Shown here piece by piece: positions 1-5,401 of a DNA stretch of 26,630 nt (positions within the stretch are counted from its first letter, which is position 1; every line of letters begins with the position of its first letter). The notes under the pieces are model-generated. The model was not told where the DNA came from, searched no databases, and was given only the letters and a program-made list of their open reading frames with translations. The DNA lies in the IMG/VR virus record IMGVR_UViG_3300025086_003984, positions 1 through 26,630 of that record. One strand, given 5' to 3'. Origin of the DNA: a virus. A program made the translations under genes and the position numbers.

Positions 1-118
1 TTGCTGGAGCTCCGTCAATCTTTGCTGAAATGTTACTCTCAGCGATAAACCAATCTAATACAGATAGATCACCAGTTAGGATGCTATCTTCGGGGTGTTC
101 GATGTGAGTGTTTTTCAT
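1..118 (-). CDS. Conserved cyanophage protein with KxDG motif, N-terminal fragment
   Basis: The reading frame opens with ATG at 118 and runs off the left edge, so only the first 39 residues are visible. It begins MKNTHIEHPEDSILTGDLSV and ends in SAKIDGAPA. I recognise this opening as a protein conserved in many T4-like cyanophages, a family I believe is catalogued as unknown function (possibly DUF6267). The K-I-D-G string resembles motif I (KxDG) of the ligase/nucleotidyltransferase superfamily, where the lysine carries the nucleotide. With only this motif visible, enzymatic activity is a guess. There is no Shine-Dalgarno sequence before the ATG. The gene follows directly on the terminator at 135-159, and a weak promoter candidate would place the transcript start at or next to the ATG. 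Confidence 0.75.
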   Translation of the reverse strand, partial: MKNTHIEHPEDSILTGDLSVLDWFIAESNISAKIDGAPA

Positions 119-124
119 ACTTAT

Positions 125-153
125 AGTATGGCATAAAAAAACCCCTTTTGCAA
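125..153 (-). promoter_or_regulatory. Weak sigma70-like promoter inside/after terminator
   Basis: TTGCAA (153-148, in the hairpin loop) lies 17 nt from CATACT (130-125). The -35 matches 5 of 6 consensus positions apart from its fourth base, and the -10 matches 4 of 6. The placement parallels better promoters at 3227-3255 and 5516-5544. Transcription would start almost on the ATG at 118, giving a leaderless message, so this is tentative. Confidence 0.3.
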
Positions 154-159
154 GGGGTT
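135..159 (-). terminator. Rho-independent terminator after the 169-459 gene
   Basis: On the minus strand an 8-bp stem AACCCCTT/AAGGGGTT with a GCAA (GNRA-type) loop is followed by a run of seven T. It begins about 10 nt past the stop codon of the 169-459 gene. Bases 150-170 are identical to 5541-5561. Confidence 0.9.
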
Positions 160-168
160 GTGTGACAG

Positions 169-459
169 TTACTTAACTGGTTGTGCCAGTTTCAAGAGTT
201 CTTTAACTCCTGCCTCTAAGTATAAAATAGGGAGCAAGATTAAAGATAAACCATCACGAGGATAATCATTTAGCAATGACTTAACACTTTTAGTCTCAAC
301 TTTAGCCTCTTCGTTAACATCATCCACTTGAATTTTTGCGGGTGATGTATTTATTTTAGAAGCAGACTTTCTACGAGTTGTTGATACTTTTTTGCGAGGT
401 GTGGTTGCCTTGCGTGTACGTGTCTTGCGTGTAGAAGTTGCTGCTGTCAAATTAGTCAA
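169..459 (-). CDS. Small Lys/Arg/Thr/Ser-rich protein with hydrophobic C-terminal segment
   Basis: This 96-aa protein has no family I recognise. Residues 1-40 are extremely rich in K, R, T and S (runs such as TRKTRTRKATTPRKK), like a histone H1 tail or a disordered nucleic-acid-binding arm. The middle is acidic (DDVNEEAK), and residues 70-92 form a hydrophobic or amphipathic helix containing LSLILLPILYLEAG. The start is TTG at 459, with AAGGAG ten bases upstream immediately after the methyltransferase stop codon; no ATG lies nearby in frame. It is the last gene of the unit 1879-169 and is followed by a strong terminator. A DNA- or membrane-associated role is possible but unproven. Confidence is good that it is a gene and low for its function. 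Confidence 0.7.
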   Translation of the reverse strand: MTNLTAATSTRKTRTRKATTPRKKVSTTRRKSASKINTSPAKIQVDDVNEEAKVETKSVKSLLNDYPRDGLSLILLPILYLEAGVKELLKLAQPVK

Positions 460-474
460 TTTATTTGGACTCCT

Positions 475-1332
475 TCATTCTACATCATTAAAGGCACTCG
501 TCAATCCATTGTGTACCACCTTGTTATCTGGCACACGCTGTTGAATTAGATCATTATACTCTTCATGCAACTCACATCCAATATAATGCCTACCCAAATC
601 CCTTGCTACCATTGCAGTTGTGCCACTTCCTATGAACGGATCTAATACAATATCATTCTCCTCACTACCAGCTAATATGCAAGGTGTTATTAACTCAGGT
701 GGAAATACTGCAAAATGTGAACCTTTATAAGGTTTTTTATTGATATTCCATACACTTCTCTTACGTCTTGTTGGTTCTTTGATAACATCTACATCAAAAT
801 AATAGTTCTGACTCTTACTCAATAAGAACATATATTCATGGGATTTAGTACACCTATCACGCACACTTTCAGGCATTGGATTAGGTTTATTCCATATAAT
901 ATCTTGTCTTAAGTACCACCCATCAGCCCTTAATGCAAACGCTAACATCCACGGAATACCAATTAAATCTTTCTCTTTTAGTCCCTCTAATTTATTACCA
1001 CGCCTCGCACATTTGTCTGGTAAATCTTGTTTAGTAGCAGACACAGTTTGTTTTACTAATGCCTGCCCTTTTCCTGGTCTATAGTTATAGTAACTATCAC
1101 CAATATTCACCCATAATGTACCATCATCACTCAAACAGTTTCTAACACTGCGGAATATATTCACGAGGTTATTAATATATTCTTCTGGTGTATCTTCTAA
1201 TCCTATTTGTTTACCTTCATCACCATAGTTTCTTAAACCATAATAAGGTGGGGATGTAACGCACATCCTCACCTTTTCATCAATTTGTGATAGTGTCTCA
1301 CGACAATCACCAAATAAAATAGTATCTTTCAT
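475..1332 (-). CDS. Beta-class DNA methyltransferase (N4-cytosine or N6-adenine)
   Basis: The gene encodes a 285-aa S-adenosylmethionine-dependent amino-methyltransferase of DNA. The catalytic motif IV is T-SPPY-YG (residues 26-32) near the N-terminus, and the AdoMet-binding motif I, DPFIGSGTT (231-239), is near the C-terminus; that order defines the beta class. SPPY, rather than DPPY, is commoner in N4-cytosine enzymes. The middle contains WNKPNPMPESVRDR (147-160) and an HFAVFP segment typical of the family. I take ATG at 1332 as the start; a TTG codon directly before it is also in frame. The start overlaps the stop of the 112-aa gene by one base. No restriction partner lies beside it, so it is probably a solitary phage methylase that marks phage DNA. 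An HNH nuclease gene lies 2 kb upstream in a separate transcription unit. Confidence 0.92.
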   Translation of the reverse strand: MKDTILFGDCRETLSQIDEKVRMCVTSPPYYGLRNYGDEGKQIGLEDTPEEYINNLVNIFRSVRNCLSDDGTLWVNIGDSYYNYRPGKGQALVKQTVSATKQDLPDKCARRGNKLEGLKEKDLIGIPWMLAFALRADGWYLRQDIIWNKPNPMPESVRDRCTKSHEYMFLLSKSQNYYFDVDVIKEPTRRKRSVWNINKKPYKGSHFAVFPPELITPCILAGSEENDIVLDPFIGSGTTAMVARDLGRHYIGCELHEEYNDLIQQRVPDNKVVHNGLTSAFNDVE

Positions 1333-1670
1333 CAATAATCTTTTGGCCTACCATCTTGTGATTTGTACATATCAAGAGATGCTTGATCTCTTCTATTCTT
1401 TACATATTCTAACTCATGCCAACAATTTTCCACGCATAATAATAATGTATGAATCATTTTATGCCTCATTGGTTTACCACTTGTATATACGCAATTTGGT
1501 TTTGGTTTAACACCAGTTTCAATAGTAATATACCTTGAAACTGTGTTCCATCCTTGCTTTATACGTTTTTCATTATCAACTGGATCACCCTTAAAATATA
1601 CCCACCCCTCTTCCCAATCACCATTTGGTCTTTTCCAAATAACATAATCGTCTACTTGGGGTTCATACAT
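1332..1670 (-). CDS. Conserved cyanophage protein of unknown function (112 aa)
   Basis: This 112-aa protein starts MYEPQVDDYVIWKRPNG. It contains a VKPKPNCVYTSGKPMRHK stretch followed by MIHTLLLCVENCWHELEYVKNRR, a pattern I recognise from small orphan proteins common in T4-like cyanophages. Its N-terminal segment, with spaced aromatic residues (YVIWKR, WEEGWVYFKG), looks like a small beta-barrel of SH3/KOW type, but that is only an impression. It has two cysteines and three histidines with no obvious metal-site spacing. It sits between the 69-aa gene and the methyltransferase, overlapping each by one base, and is therefore very likely translated in series with them. Confidence 0.8.
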   Translation of the reverse strand: MYEPQVDDYVIWKRPNGDWEEGWVYFKGDPVDNEKRIKQGWNTVSRYITIETGVKPKPNCVYTSGKPMRHKMIHTLLLCVENCWHELEYVKNRRDQASLDMYKSQDGRPKDY

Positions 1671-1879
1671 TATGCTCTATTTTGTTCTAATGTTTGTAAT
1701 CCATCATCGGGGTGAGTAGAAGGAACTGCTCTTAATCTATTCGGAGCTATACCATCATCAATATAAACATTCAACCAACGATCACACTCTTCTTTGGTTA
1801 AACGATCTGATTGAGGGTCAATACTTGTCCATCCATTTGTAGATAATTCTTGAACCTTCCAAAGTTTTTCTTGAGTCAT
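1670..1879 (-). CDS. Conserved small cyanophage protein (69 aa)
   Basis: This 69-aa protein has the sequence pattern LWKVQELSTNGWTSID, then LTKEECDRWL, then a PNRLRAVP near the end. I recognise this layout from a small family that recurs in cyanomyoviruses (WKVQELST..GW...LTKEQC...G..PNRLRA). Its function is unknown. It is the first gene of the unit that continues into the methyltransferase. The ATG at 1879 is preceded at good spacing by TGGAG. The promoter at 1925-1953 would give it a leader of about 40 nt. Its stop overlaps the next start by one base (TAATG). Confidence 0.8.
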   Translation of the reverse strand: MTQEKLWKVQELSTNGWTSIDPQSDRLTKEECDRWLNVYIDDGIAPNRLRAVPSTHPDDGLQTLEQNRA

Positions 1880-1910
1880 TAGATAATAATCTCCAGCACT
1901 AAGTATATAT

Positions 1911-1942
1911 TAAAATACCCTATCAGTATAACCGATAGGGTA
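1911..1942 (-). terminator. Hairpin terminator after the 40-aa gene
   Basis: The minus strand carries a 9-bp stem TACCCTATC/GATAGGGTA (1942-1934 and 1924-1916) with a 9-nt loop, followed by TTTTAAT. The U-tract is short, so it may be a moderate terminator. It lies 8 nt past the stop at 1950. The promoter at 1925-1953 overlaps its 5' arm and loop. Confidence 0.65.
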
Positions 1943-1953
1943 CTATTTGTCAA
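1925..1953 (-). promoter_or_regulatory. Strong sigma70-like promoter for the methyltransferase unit
   Basis: A perfect -35, TTGACA (1953-1948), lies 17 nt from TATACT (1930-1925, five of six consensus bases). The -35 contains the TGA stop codon of the 40-aa gene, and the -10 lies in the loop of the terminator hairpin. Predicted initiation near 1918 falls in the 3' arm, so its own transcript cannot form the hairpin. Confidence 0.65.
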
Positions 1954-2072
1954 ATAAGGAATTCAGCGATGTAATAATCAACAGTGATTTCTAACTTAGC
2001 TGCTTCCTTTTCACATTCACTGATAAACTTTTCAATCATTTCATCAGTTTGGTTTAAAAAATCTTCTTTCAC
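1950..2072 (-). CDS. Small conserved cyanophage protein (40 aa), GTG start
   Basis: This 40-aa protein reads MKEDFLNQTDEMIEKF, then ISECEKEAAKLEITVD, then YYIAEFLI. It is acidic and predicted almost wholly helical. I recognise the pattern (FL.QTD.MI..FI.ECEKEAA...VDYY..EF) as a microprotein found next to the 58-aa gene in cyanomyoviruses. The start is GTG at 2072, with GGAGG eight bases upstream, and its first bases overlap the stop of the 58-aa gene (GTGA), indicating translational coupling. The TGA stop is embedded in the -35 box of the next promoter. Function is unknown. Confidence 0.75.
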   Translation of the reverse strand: MKEDFLNQTDEMIEKFISECEKEAAKLEITVDYYIAEFLI

Positions 2073-2245
2073 GAAAGCACCTCCAATCCAGATTTGTTGA
2101 ATGTTTTGCCTAACATTGGAACATAAAGTTCGCCATCATCTTTTAGCATGTAAAGCATTTTGTTAAACCACTCGTTGTTTACACGATGCTGTTCTCTTGT
2201 CAATCCTTTGATGTAAGATTGACTCCACCTACCCCTGTATGCCAT
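2069..2245 (-). CDS. Small conserved cyanophage protein (58 aa)
   Basis: This 58-aa protein starts MAYRGRWSQSYIKGLTREQH, continues with RVNNEWFNKMLYMLKDDG, and ends in VPMLGKTFNKSGLEVLS. The layout closely matches a short orphan protein I know from many T4-like cyanophages (MAY.G.WS.SYIKGLT..QH....WFNKML..LKDDG...VP...K.FNK.G). The basic N-terminus and helix-rich body suggest a small nucleic-acid- or protein-binding factor, but nothing is proven. It has no strong Shine-Dalgarno sequence. A promoter candidate lies at 2269-2297. Four bases overlap the GTG-started gene behind it. Confidence 0.78.
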   Translation of the reverse strand: MAYRGRWSQSYIKGLTREQHRVNNEWFNKMLYMLKDDGELYVPMLGKTFNKSGLEVLS

Positions 2246-2268
2246 AATGAAGAAGTTTTAACATTTAT

Positions 2269-2297
2269 ATAATGCCATATTCACGAGGGAAAGTCAA
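2269..2297 (-). promoter_or_regulatory. Candidate sigma70-like promoter for the 58/40-aa pair
   Basis: TTGACT (2297-2292) lies 17 nt from CATTAT (2274-2269). The -35 matches five of six and the -10 four of six. As at 1948-1953, the -35 contains the TGA stop codon of the preceding gene (2294-2296). A TATAAATG string (2270-2263) resembling a late promoter octamer lies just downstream, so the class of promoter is uncertain. Confidence 0.4.
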
Positions 2298-2512
2298 CTG
2301 ACAGTGGACAGTTCCCGAAGTGCCACCATCTTTGTAAATAATCCTTCCATATTATAATATAACTGATAATTTTCTGTTGTTACATAATGGCCTTTGATGT
2401 CACTACCATCACAGTGCCAGCCATACGCTTTAACCCTCTCCTCAACACCATCTATCCTCATTTTCTTACTACCATCGAGGTAAGAATGGTATCGCTCGTC
2501 TAGGTTAATCAT
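2294..2512 (-). CDS. Hypothetical protein (72 aa)
   Basis: This 72-aa protein starts MINLDERYHSYLDGSKKMRI and contains GWHCDGSDIKGHYVTTENYQ. I do not recognise it. It is mixed charged with several aromatic residues, one cysteine and three histidines, has no membrane segment, and is probably a small soluble fold. It stands alone between a promoter candidate (2536-2564) and another that overlaps its stop codon (2269-2297), so it may be its own transcription unit. No clear ribosome-binding site precedes the ATG at 2512. Codon use and base composition match its neighbours. Confidence 0.6.
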   Translation of the reverse strand: MINLDERYHSYLDGSKKMRIDGVEERVKAYGWHCDGSDIKGHYVTTENYQLYYNMEGLFTKMVALRELSTVS

Positions 2513-2535
2513 AGTTTTAGAAGGAATGTGTTGAG

Positions 2536-2564
2536 ATTATAACATAATATATGTAATATATCTA
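2536..2564 (-). promoter_or_regulatory. Candidate sigma70-like promoter for the 72-aa gene
   Basis: TAGATA (2564-2559) lies 17 nt from a perfect TATAAT (2541-2536), in an AT-rich 89-nt gap. The -35 matches four of six. Initiation near 2529 would leave a leader of about 17 nt. Confidence 0.4.
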
Positions 2565-2601
2565 GGACTTTAATAATGTCTTTACAGTTTTGTAATACTA
2601 T

Positions 2602-2796
2602 TTAATAAAACCTTTCATAGTCATCACTAACTTGAACCTCTATAGTATCAAAGATTCTATTTAATGATCTAGCAAATATTCTATAACCTGATCCAACATA
2701 TAATTGGCCTGCTACTACAGAAAATGTTGCAATGCCCCAGAATAGATAATAAAATCTGGATTTCACTTGATTTCTCACCTTATCTTTAGTTAACAT
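2602..2796 (-). CDS. Conserved small membrane protein of cyanophages (64 aa)
   Basis: This 64-aa protein has a basic N-terminus (MLTKDKVRNQVKSRFYY) followed by a hydrophobic stretch LFWGIATFSVVAGQLYVG (residues 18-35) that can span a membrane once. An amphipathic segment (YRIFARSLNRIFDTIEVQV) and an acidic tail ending DDYERFY follow. I recognise this sequence as nearly invariant in T4-like cyanophages; its role is unknown. The basic side would face the cytoplasm. GAGGA lies about seven bases before the ATG at 2796, overlapping the stop region of the 71-aa gene. It is the last gene of the 3205-2602 unit, and no clear hairpin follows it. Confidence 0.85.
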   Translation of the reverse strand: MLTKDKVRNQVKSRFYYLFWGIATFSVVAGQLYVGSGYRIFARSLNRIFDTIEVQVSDDYERFY

Positions 2797-2798
2797 AA

Positions 2799-3014
2799 TT
2801 AATCCTCAATAAATTTTCTAGGGTTGTGCATGTTTTTAGCCATCTCAATAACCTGCTCTCGAATCTGCATCAAATCATCATAACATTGTTGATTGTACGC
2901 ACAACTCCTCAAATGAGTATCAGGTTTCATTAACGACTCAAGAAAGATGGCATGAGCAGCATCCCATCTCTCAAAAGGAGTTAACTTTTGGTCTAATGTC
3001 TTTTGATCTTTCAT
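2799..3014 (-). CDS. Hypothetical small protein (71 aa)
   Basis: This 71-aa protein starts MKDQKTLDQKLTPFERWDAA, then AHAIFLESLMKPDTHLRSC, and ends in NPRKFIED. It is predicted mainly helical, with two cysteines (CAYNQQC spacing). I do not recognise a family, though its setting beside two cyanophage-typical genes argues that it is a real conserved gene. GGGAG lies about nine bases before its ATG, and the ATG overlaps the upstream stop codon (ATGA). Its stop is two bases from the membrane-protein start, so the three genes form one operon. Confidence 0.7.
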   Translation of the reverse strand: MKDQKTLDQKLTPFERWDAAHAIFLESLMKPDTHLRSCAYNQQCYDDLMQIREQVIEMAKNMHNPRKFIED

Positions 3015-3205
3015 TTAATGATCTCCCAATCTTTGTCATCACTCTCCATGATCGAAAATAGATAACGACCTGAAATAGATGATAGAAATACTCTACCATC
3101 CTTACGTTTATCTATGCGACATGAATGTAACCTATCCATTTTATTCACGAAGCGAGAATTAGCCTCTTTGGATTTAGGTTTGACGTAGAGAAATTCAGAT
3201 TTCAT
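3011..3205 (-). CDS. Small basic cyanophage-type protein (64 aa)
   Basis: This 64-aa protein has a basic first half (MKSEFLYVKPKSKEANSRF, VNKMDRLHSCRIDKRKDG) and a beta-rich second half (RVFLSSISGRYLFSI) ending DKDWEIIK. I do not know a function. It is the first gene of the 3205-2602 operon. The promoter at 3227-3255 would give a leader of about 15 nt without a recognisable ribosome-binding site. Its last four bases overlap the next start (ATGA). Confidence 0.72.
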   Translation of the reverse strand: MKSEFLYVKPKSKEANSRFVNKMDRLHSCRIDKRKDGRVFLSSISGRYLFSIMESDDKDWEIIK

Positions 3206-3226
3206 TGAAAGGTTTGTATTAACGAA

Positions 3227-3255
3227 AGTATAACATAAAAAAAGGGGGAAGTAAA
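3227..3255 (-). promoter_or_regulatory. Sigma70/T4-early-like promoter overlapping a terminator
   Basis: TTTACT (3255-3250) lies 17 nt from TATACT (3232-3227). The -35 sits in the loop of the terminator hairpin at 3237-3263, and the spacer includes its 3' arm and U-tract. The TTTACT-T form resembles the T4 early promoter -35 (GTTTACWT). It would drive the three-gene unit 3205-2602. Confidence 0.5.
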
Positions 3256-3263
3256 TCCCCCTT
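3237..3263 (-). terminator. Rho-independent terminator after the HNH nuclease gene
   Basis: The minus strand has an 8-bp stem AAGGGGGA/TCCCCCTT (3263-3256 and 3249-3242) with a 6-nt loop, followed by seven T. It lies nine bases past the stop codon at 3273. The linker AACTGTCACA matches the linker before two other terminators in the window. Confidence 0.9.
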
Positions 3264-3272
3264 GTGACAGTT

Positions 3273-4871
3273 TTAATCTGGTGGGTAATTGTCAGACTGT
3301 TTAGTATTTAAGTCACTGGAAGTTAAAACCAACTCGTTAGTAGAATCGTTTTCACCACCTTTACCAACAGGAATCATGTGATGTACCACCCTTTCATTAA
3401 ATGAAACTAGATTTTTAGTTGGCCACCTATCTAAATCATCATTCTTATGCTGTGCTTGTGCTTGCATCATTTGCACTGTAGTGATGTTACGGGCATCATT
3501 GTTAGCAAGAATTGCTCCACTTTTCTTACAATCTTCCAATATTACATTGAAATGTTTTGTAAATAACTTTTCCCTTTCATCCAAATCAACCGCAGTTGCC
3601 CCAGTATGATACTGATAGAATGAATGAGTTTTAGAATCCTTTGCTCTTCTAGGCAACAGGATTTTCTCACCATCTACATCCAGTATAAAATCACCAGTTT
3701 TATCATCTACCTTATATCTTGGTTCAAAATTTTCATCAGCAGCATGTAATTCTACTAATTTATTAAGCAGACTGCTTAAGAAGACAGATGGTTTTTTAAT
3801 CTGGTTTAATTTTTTGATATTATAAGATAATGATTTAGTATTTTTACCCTTATCAAGTAATCTCGCTATTGATTGAAATACATGTCTAAAAATTTCTTTA
3901 CTGATTAATTTACCATATAAAGATTTAGGCATATACTTAGCAATCCACAACGATACATCATTAACAAAATCAATCTGTTTATTAATGTCATCATCTTTAG
4001 TTCCATAAAGAACATCTAATTGATTTTCAGATCCGCATGATCCATTTCTTAAATAATGGAGAAACTCTGCTAAAAATCTCACATCACCTTTTTTCTCTAA
4101 ATCATATTTTTCACCTGAAAATATTTTAGGTAACTTTTTAAAGAATTGAACAACTGTAGGATGAGAAACAGTGGTGTTAATTGATAGAGATACTGCGGTA
4201 AAATCAGTAGACCTCTTTTCATTTTGAGTCATCATTTCGGACTCATTCAAACTAATAATCTGATCCCTAATGGCTCTTATATCACCCGAAACAACCCTTT
4301 GAATAATAACTGGTATGTTCAATATATCTTTTTGAAGTTGACTTTGGCAATCATTTTCCTCATCATATAATGAATCAAAAGTAACATCCCTTAGTTCTTC
4401 AACAAAAGGAAGTTGATTTTCATCTTGAGATAAGATTTTTATATTTGCCATCATCTTTTTAAAAAGAAAAGGAACAATAGCAAATGCTAACCTATTTTGG
4501 CCATCAAGAATGATGTATTTAGCACCATTTTTCTTTTTATTCTCTAACCACTCAATCATTTCAGACCATAGTTTTTGTAACTTAGGTTCTTGTCTCTTTT
4601 TTAACTGTAAATTATCTAGTACTATATCTATTCCACAAATTAAAAATCCTTGTACGCACCCATCTGTTCCCATTAAAGAACTTAGATATTCTAATGCTTT
4701 TTTTCCTCTTCTAGACTTCCATTTTTTTTCTTGTTGCAACCTTTGCAACCACTTATTATATGAAATTAATTCTTGATTTACCCAAAGTGTAGCAATATGC
4801 TCTAGTGTAGATTCACTTGTTACTACTTGGACATGGCGGTACAAAGTTGCACCTGAATACGCAAACGGCAT
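3273..4871 (-). CDS. DUF262/GmrSD-like protein with C-terminal HNH nuclease
   Basis: This 532-aa protein is probably a nucleotide-dependent DNA endonuclease of the GmrSD (type IV restriction-like) kind. YIILDGQNRLAFAIVPF (DGQNRL at 123-128) matches the DGQQR signature of the ParB/Srx-like DUF262 domain. It is followed by NIPVIIQRV and an SLNESE...NEKR stretch (about 208-220), which the same domain uses. The C-terminus, VVHHMIPVGKGGENDSTNEL (from about 495) then VLTSSDLNTKQSD, is a clear HNH motif: H497-H498, N512 and N522/K524. A longer TTG-started form from 4922 is possible, but AAGGAGG five bases before the ATG at 4871 decides for the shorter one. It has its own strong promoter (4962-4990) and terminator. 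The N-terminal YQRxYxW motif of classic DUF262 is absent. Roles in host DNA degradation or exclusion of rival phages are inferences. Confidence 0.8.
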   Translation of the reverse strand: MPFAYSGATLYRHVQVVTSESTLEHIATLWVNQELISYNKWLQRLQQEKKWKSRRGKKALEYLSSLMGTDGCVQGFLICGIDIVLDNLQLKKRQEPKLQKLWSEMIEWLENKKKNGAKYIILDGQNRLAFAIVPFLFKKMMANIKILSQDENQLPFVEELRDVTFDSLYDEENDCQSQLQKDILNIPVIIQRVVSGDIRAIRDQIISLNESEMMTQNEKRSTDFTAVSLSINTTVSHPTVVQFFKKLPKIFSGEKYDLEKKGDVRFLAEFLHYLRNGSCGSENQLDVLYGTKDDDINKQIDFVNDVSLWIAKYMPKSLYGKLISKEIFRHVFQSIARLLDKGKNTKSLSYNIKKLNQIKKPSVFLSSLLNKLVELHAADENFEPRYKVDDKTGDFILDVDGEKILLPRRAKDSKTHSFYQYHTGATAVDLDEREKLFTKHFNVILEDCKKSGAILANNDARNITTVQMMQAQAQHKNDDLDRWPTKNLVSFNERVVHHMIPVGKGGENDSTNELVLTSSDLNTKQSDNYPPD

Positions 4872-4961
4872 AAAATCCTCCTTTGAAATTGACTTAGTAA
4901 AGTTTGTTTCGTTTAAAGTCAACTAATTGATCGTAACCAATTTCATTGACTGATATTAACA

Positions 4962-4990
4962 AGTATAACTTAATTAGTTTTACTTGTCAA
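4962..4990 (-). promoter_or_regulatory. Strong sigma70-like promoter for the HNH nuclease gene
   Basis: A perfect TTGACA (4990-4985) lies 17 nt from TATACT (4967-4962). It overlaps the 3' end of the metallopeptidase gene. Initiation near 4955 gives a leader of about 84 nt before the ATG at 4871, long enough for RNA-level control, though I see no clear structure. Confidence 0.7.
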
Positions 4991-5401
4991 GTATGTATTA
5001 TATTTAGCATATAACACATCTTCCATACGCTGTGCCTCTAGTTCCCATGGCTGGTCACTATAGTCCGTCTGAGAGTGATCTATGCCCTTCCAGAGGCGTT
5101 GATTACGCTTATCCCTTAAATCACCACGCACATGCTGTAATATGTGCCAGAGTTCATGTAGAAGGGTTTTGGTATACTCTTCTACTGACAAGCGATTGTG
5201 GATCTCGATCTCAAATTCACGAGGTCTAGAATCAGAATCAGTAGACCACTGCCAACCAAATACACCTTCCCTGAGTAGGCCCTTATGGTCTACATTCACG
5301 AAGATCTTATGGCGTGGGAGATACTTATCCACGAACCAAGTCACGATGCTCTCACACCTGTTCGTGGAATATTTGTAACCTGAGTGACTAAGAAAGAGCA
5401 T
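4970..5401 (-). CDS. HExxH zinc metallopeptidase-like protein
   Basis: This 143-aa protein has the zincin motif HELWH (residues 82-86) within KTLLHELWHILQH. A glutamate-rich helix follows, QPWELEAQRMED (117-128), where E120 or E122 could be the third zinc ligand. The layout resembles SprT/ImmA-type minimal metallopeptidases and is common in cyanophage genomes. In those families the function is cleavage or binding of DNA-bound or regulatory proteins; the target here is unknown. It has no signal peptide, so it should act in the cytoplasm. Its ATG lies inside the end of the 35-aa reading frame (14-nt overlap), suggesting coupled translation from the promoter at 5516-5544. Confidence 0.8.
   Translation of the reverse strand: MLFLSHSGYKYSTNRCESIVTWFVDKYLPRHKIFVNVDHKGLLREGVFGWQWSTDSDSRPREFEIEIHNRLSVEEYTKTLLHELWHILQHVRGDLRDKRNQRLWKGIDHSQTDYSDQPWELEAQRMEDVLYAKYNTYLTSKTN

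Noticed and set aside
2297-2315. Inverted AACTG/CAGTT repeat as a terminator or operator near the 72-aa gene stop
   Set aside because: The arms are only five bases, inside coding sequence, with no T-run after them; too weak to call.
4510-4776. Plus-strand reading frame of 88 codons inside the HNH nuclease gene
   Set aside because: It is antisense to a well-supported gene, has no ribosome-binding site, and encodes a low-complexity Phe/Cys/Ser-rich product typical of an antisense shadow.
4872-4922. Longer TTG-started form of the HNH nuclease (17 extra residues)
   Set aside because: A strong AAGGAGG at five-base spacing directly precedes the internal ATG at 4871, and no such signal precedes the TTG.
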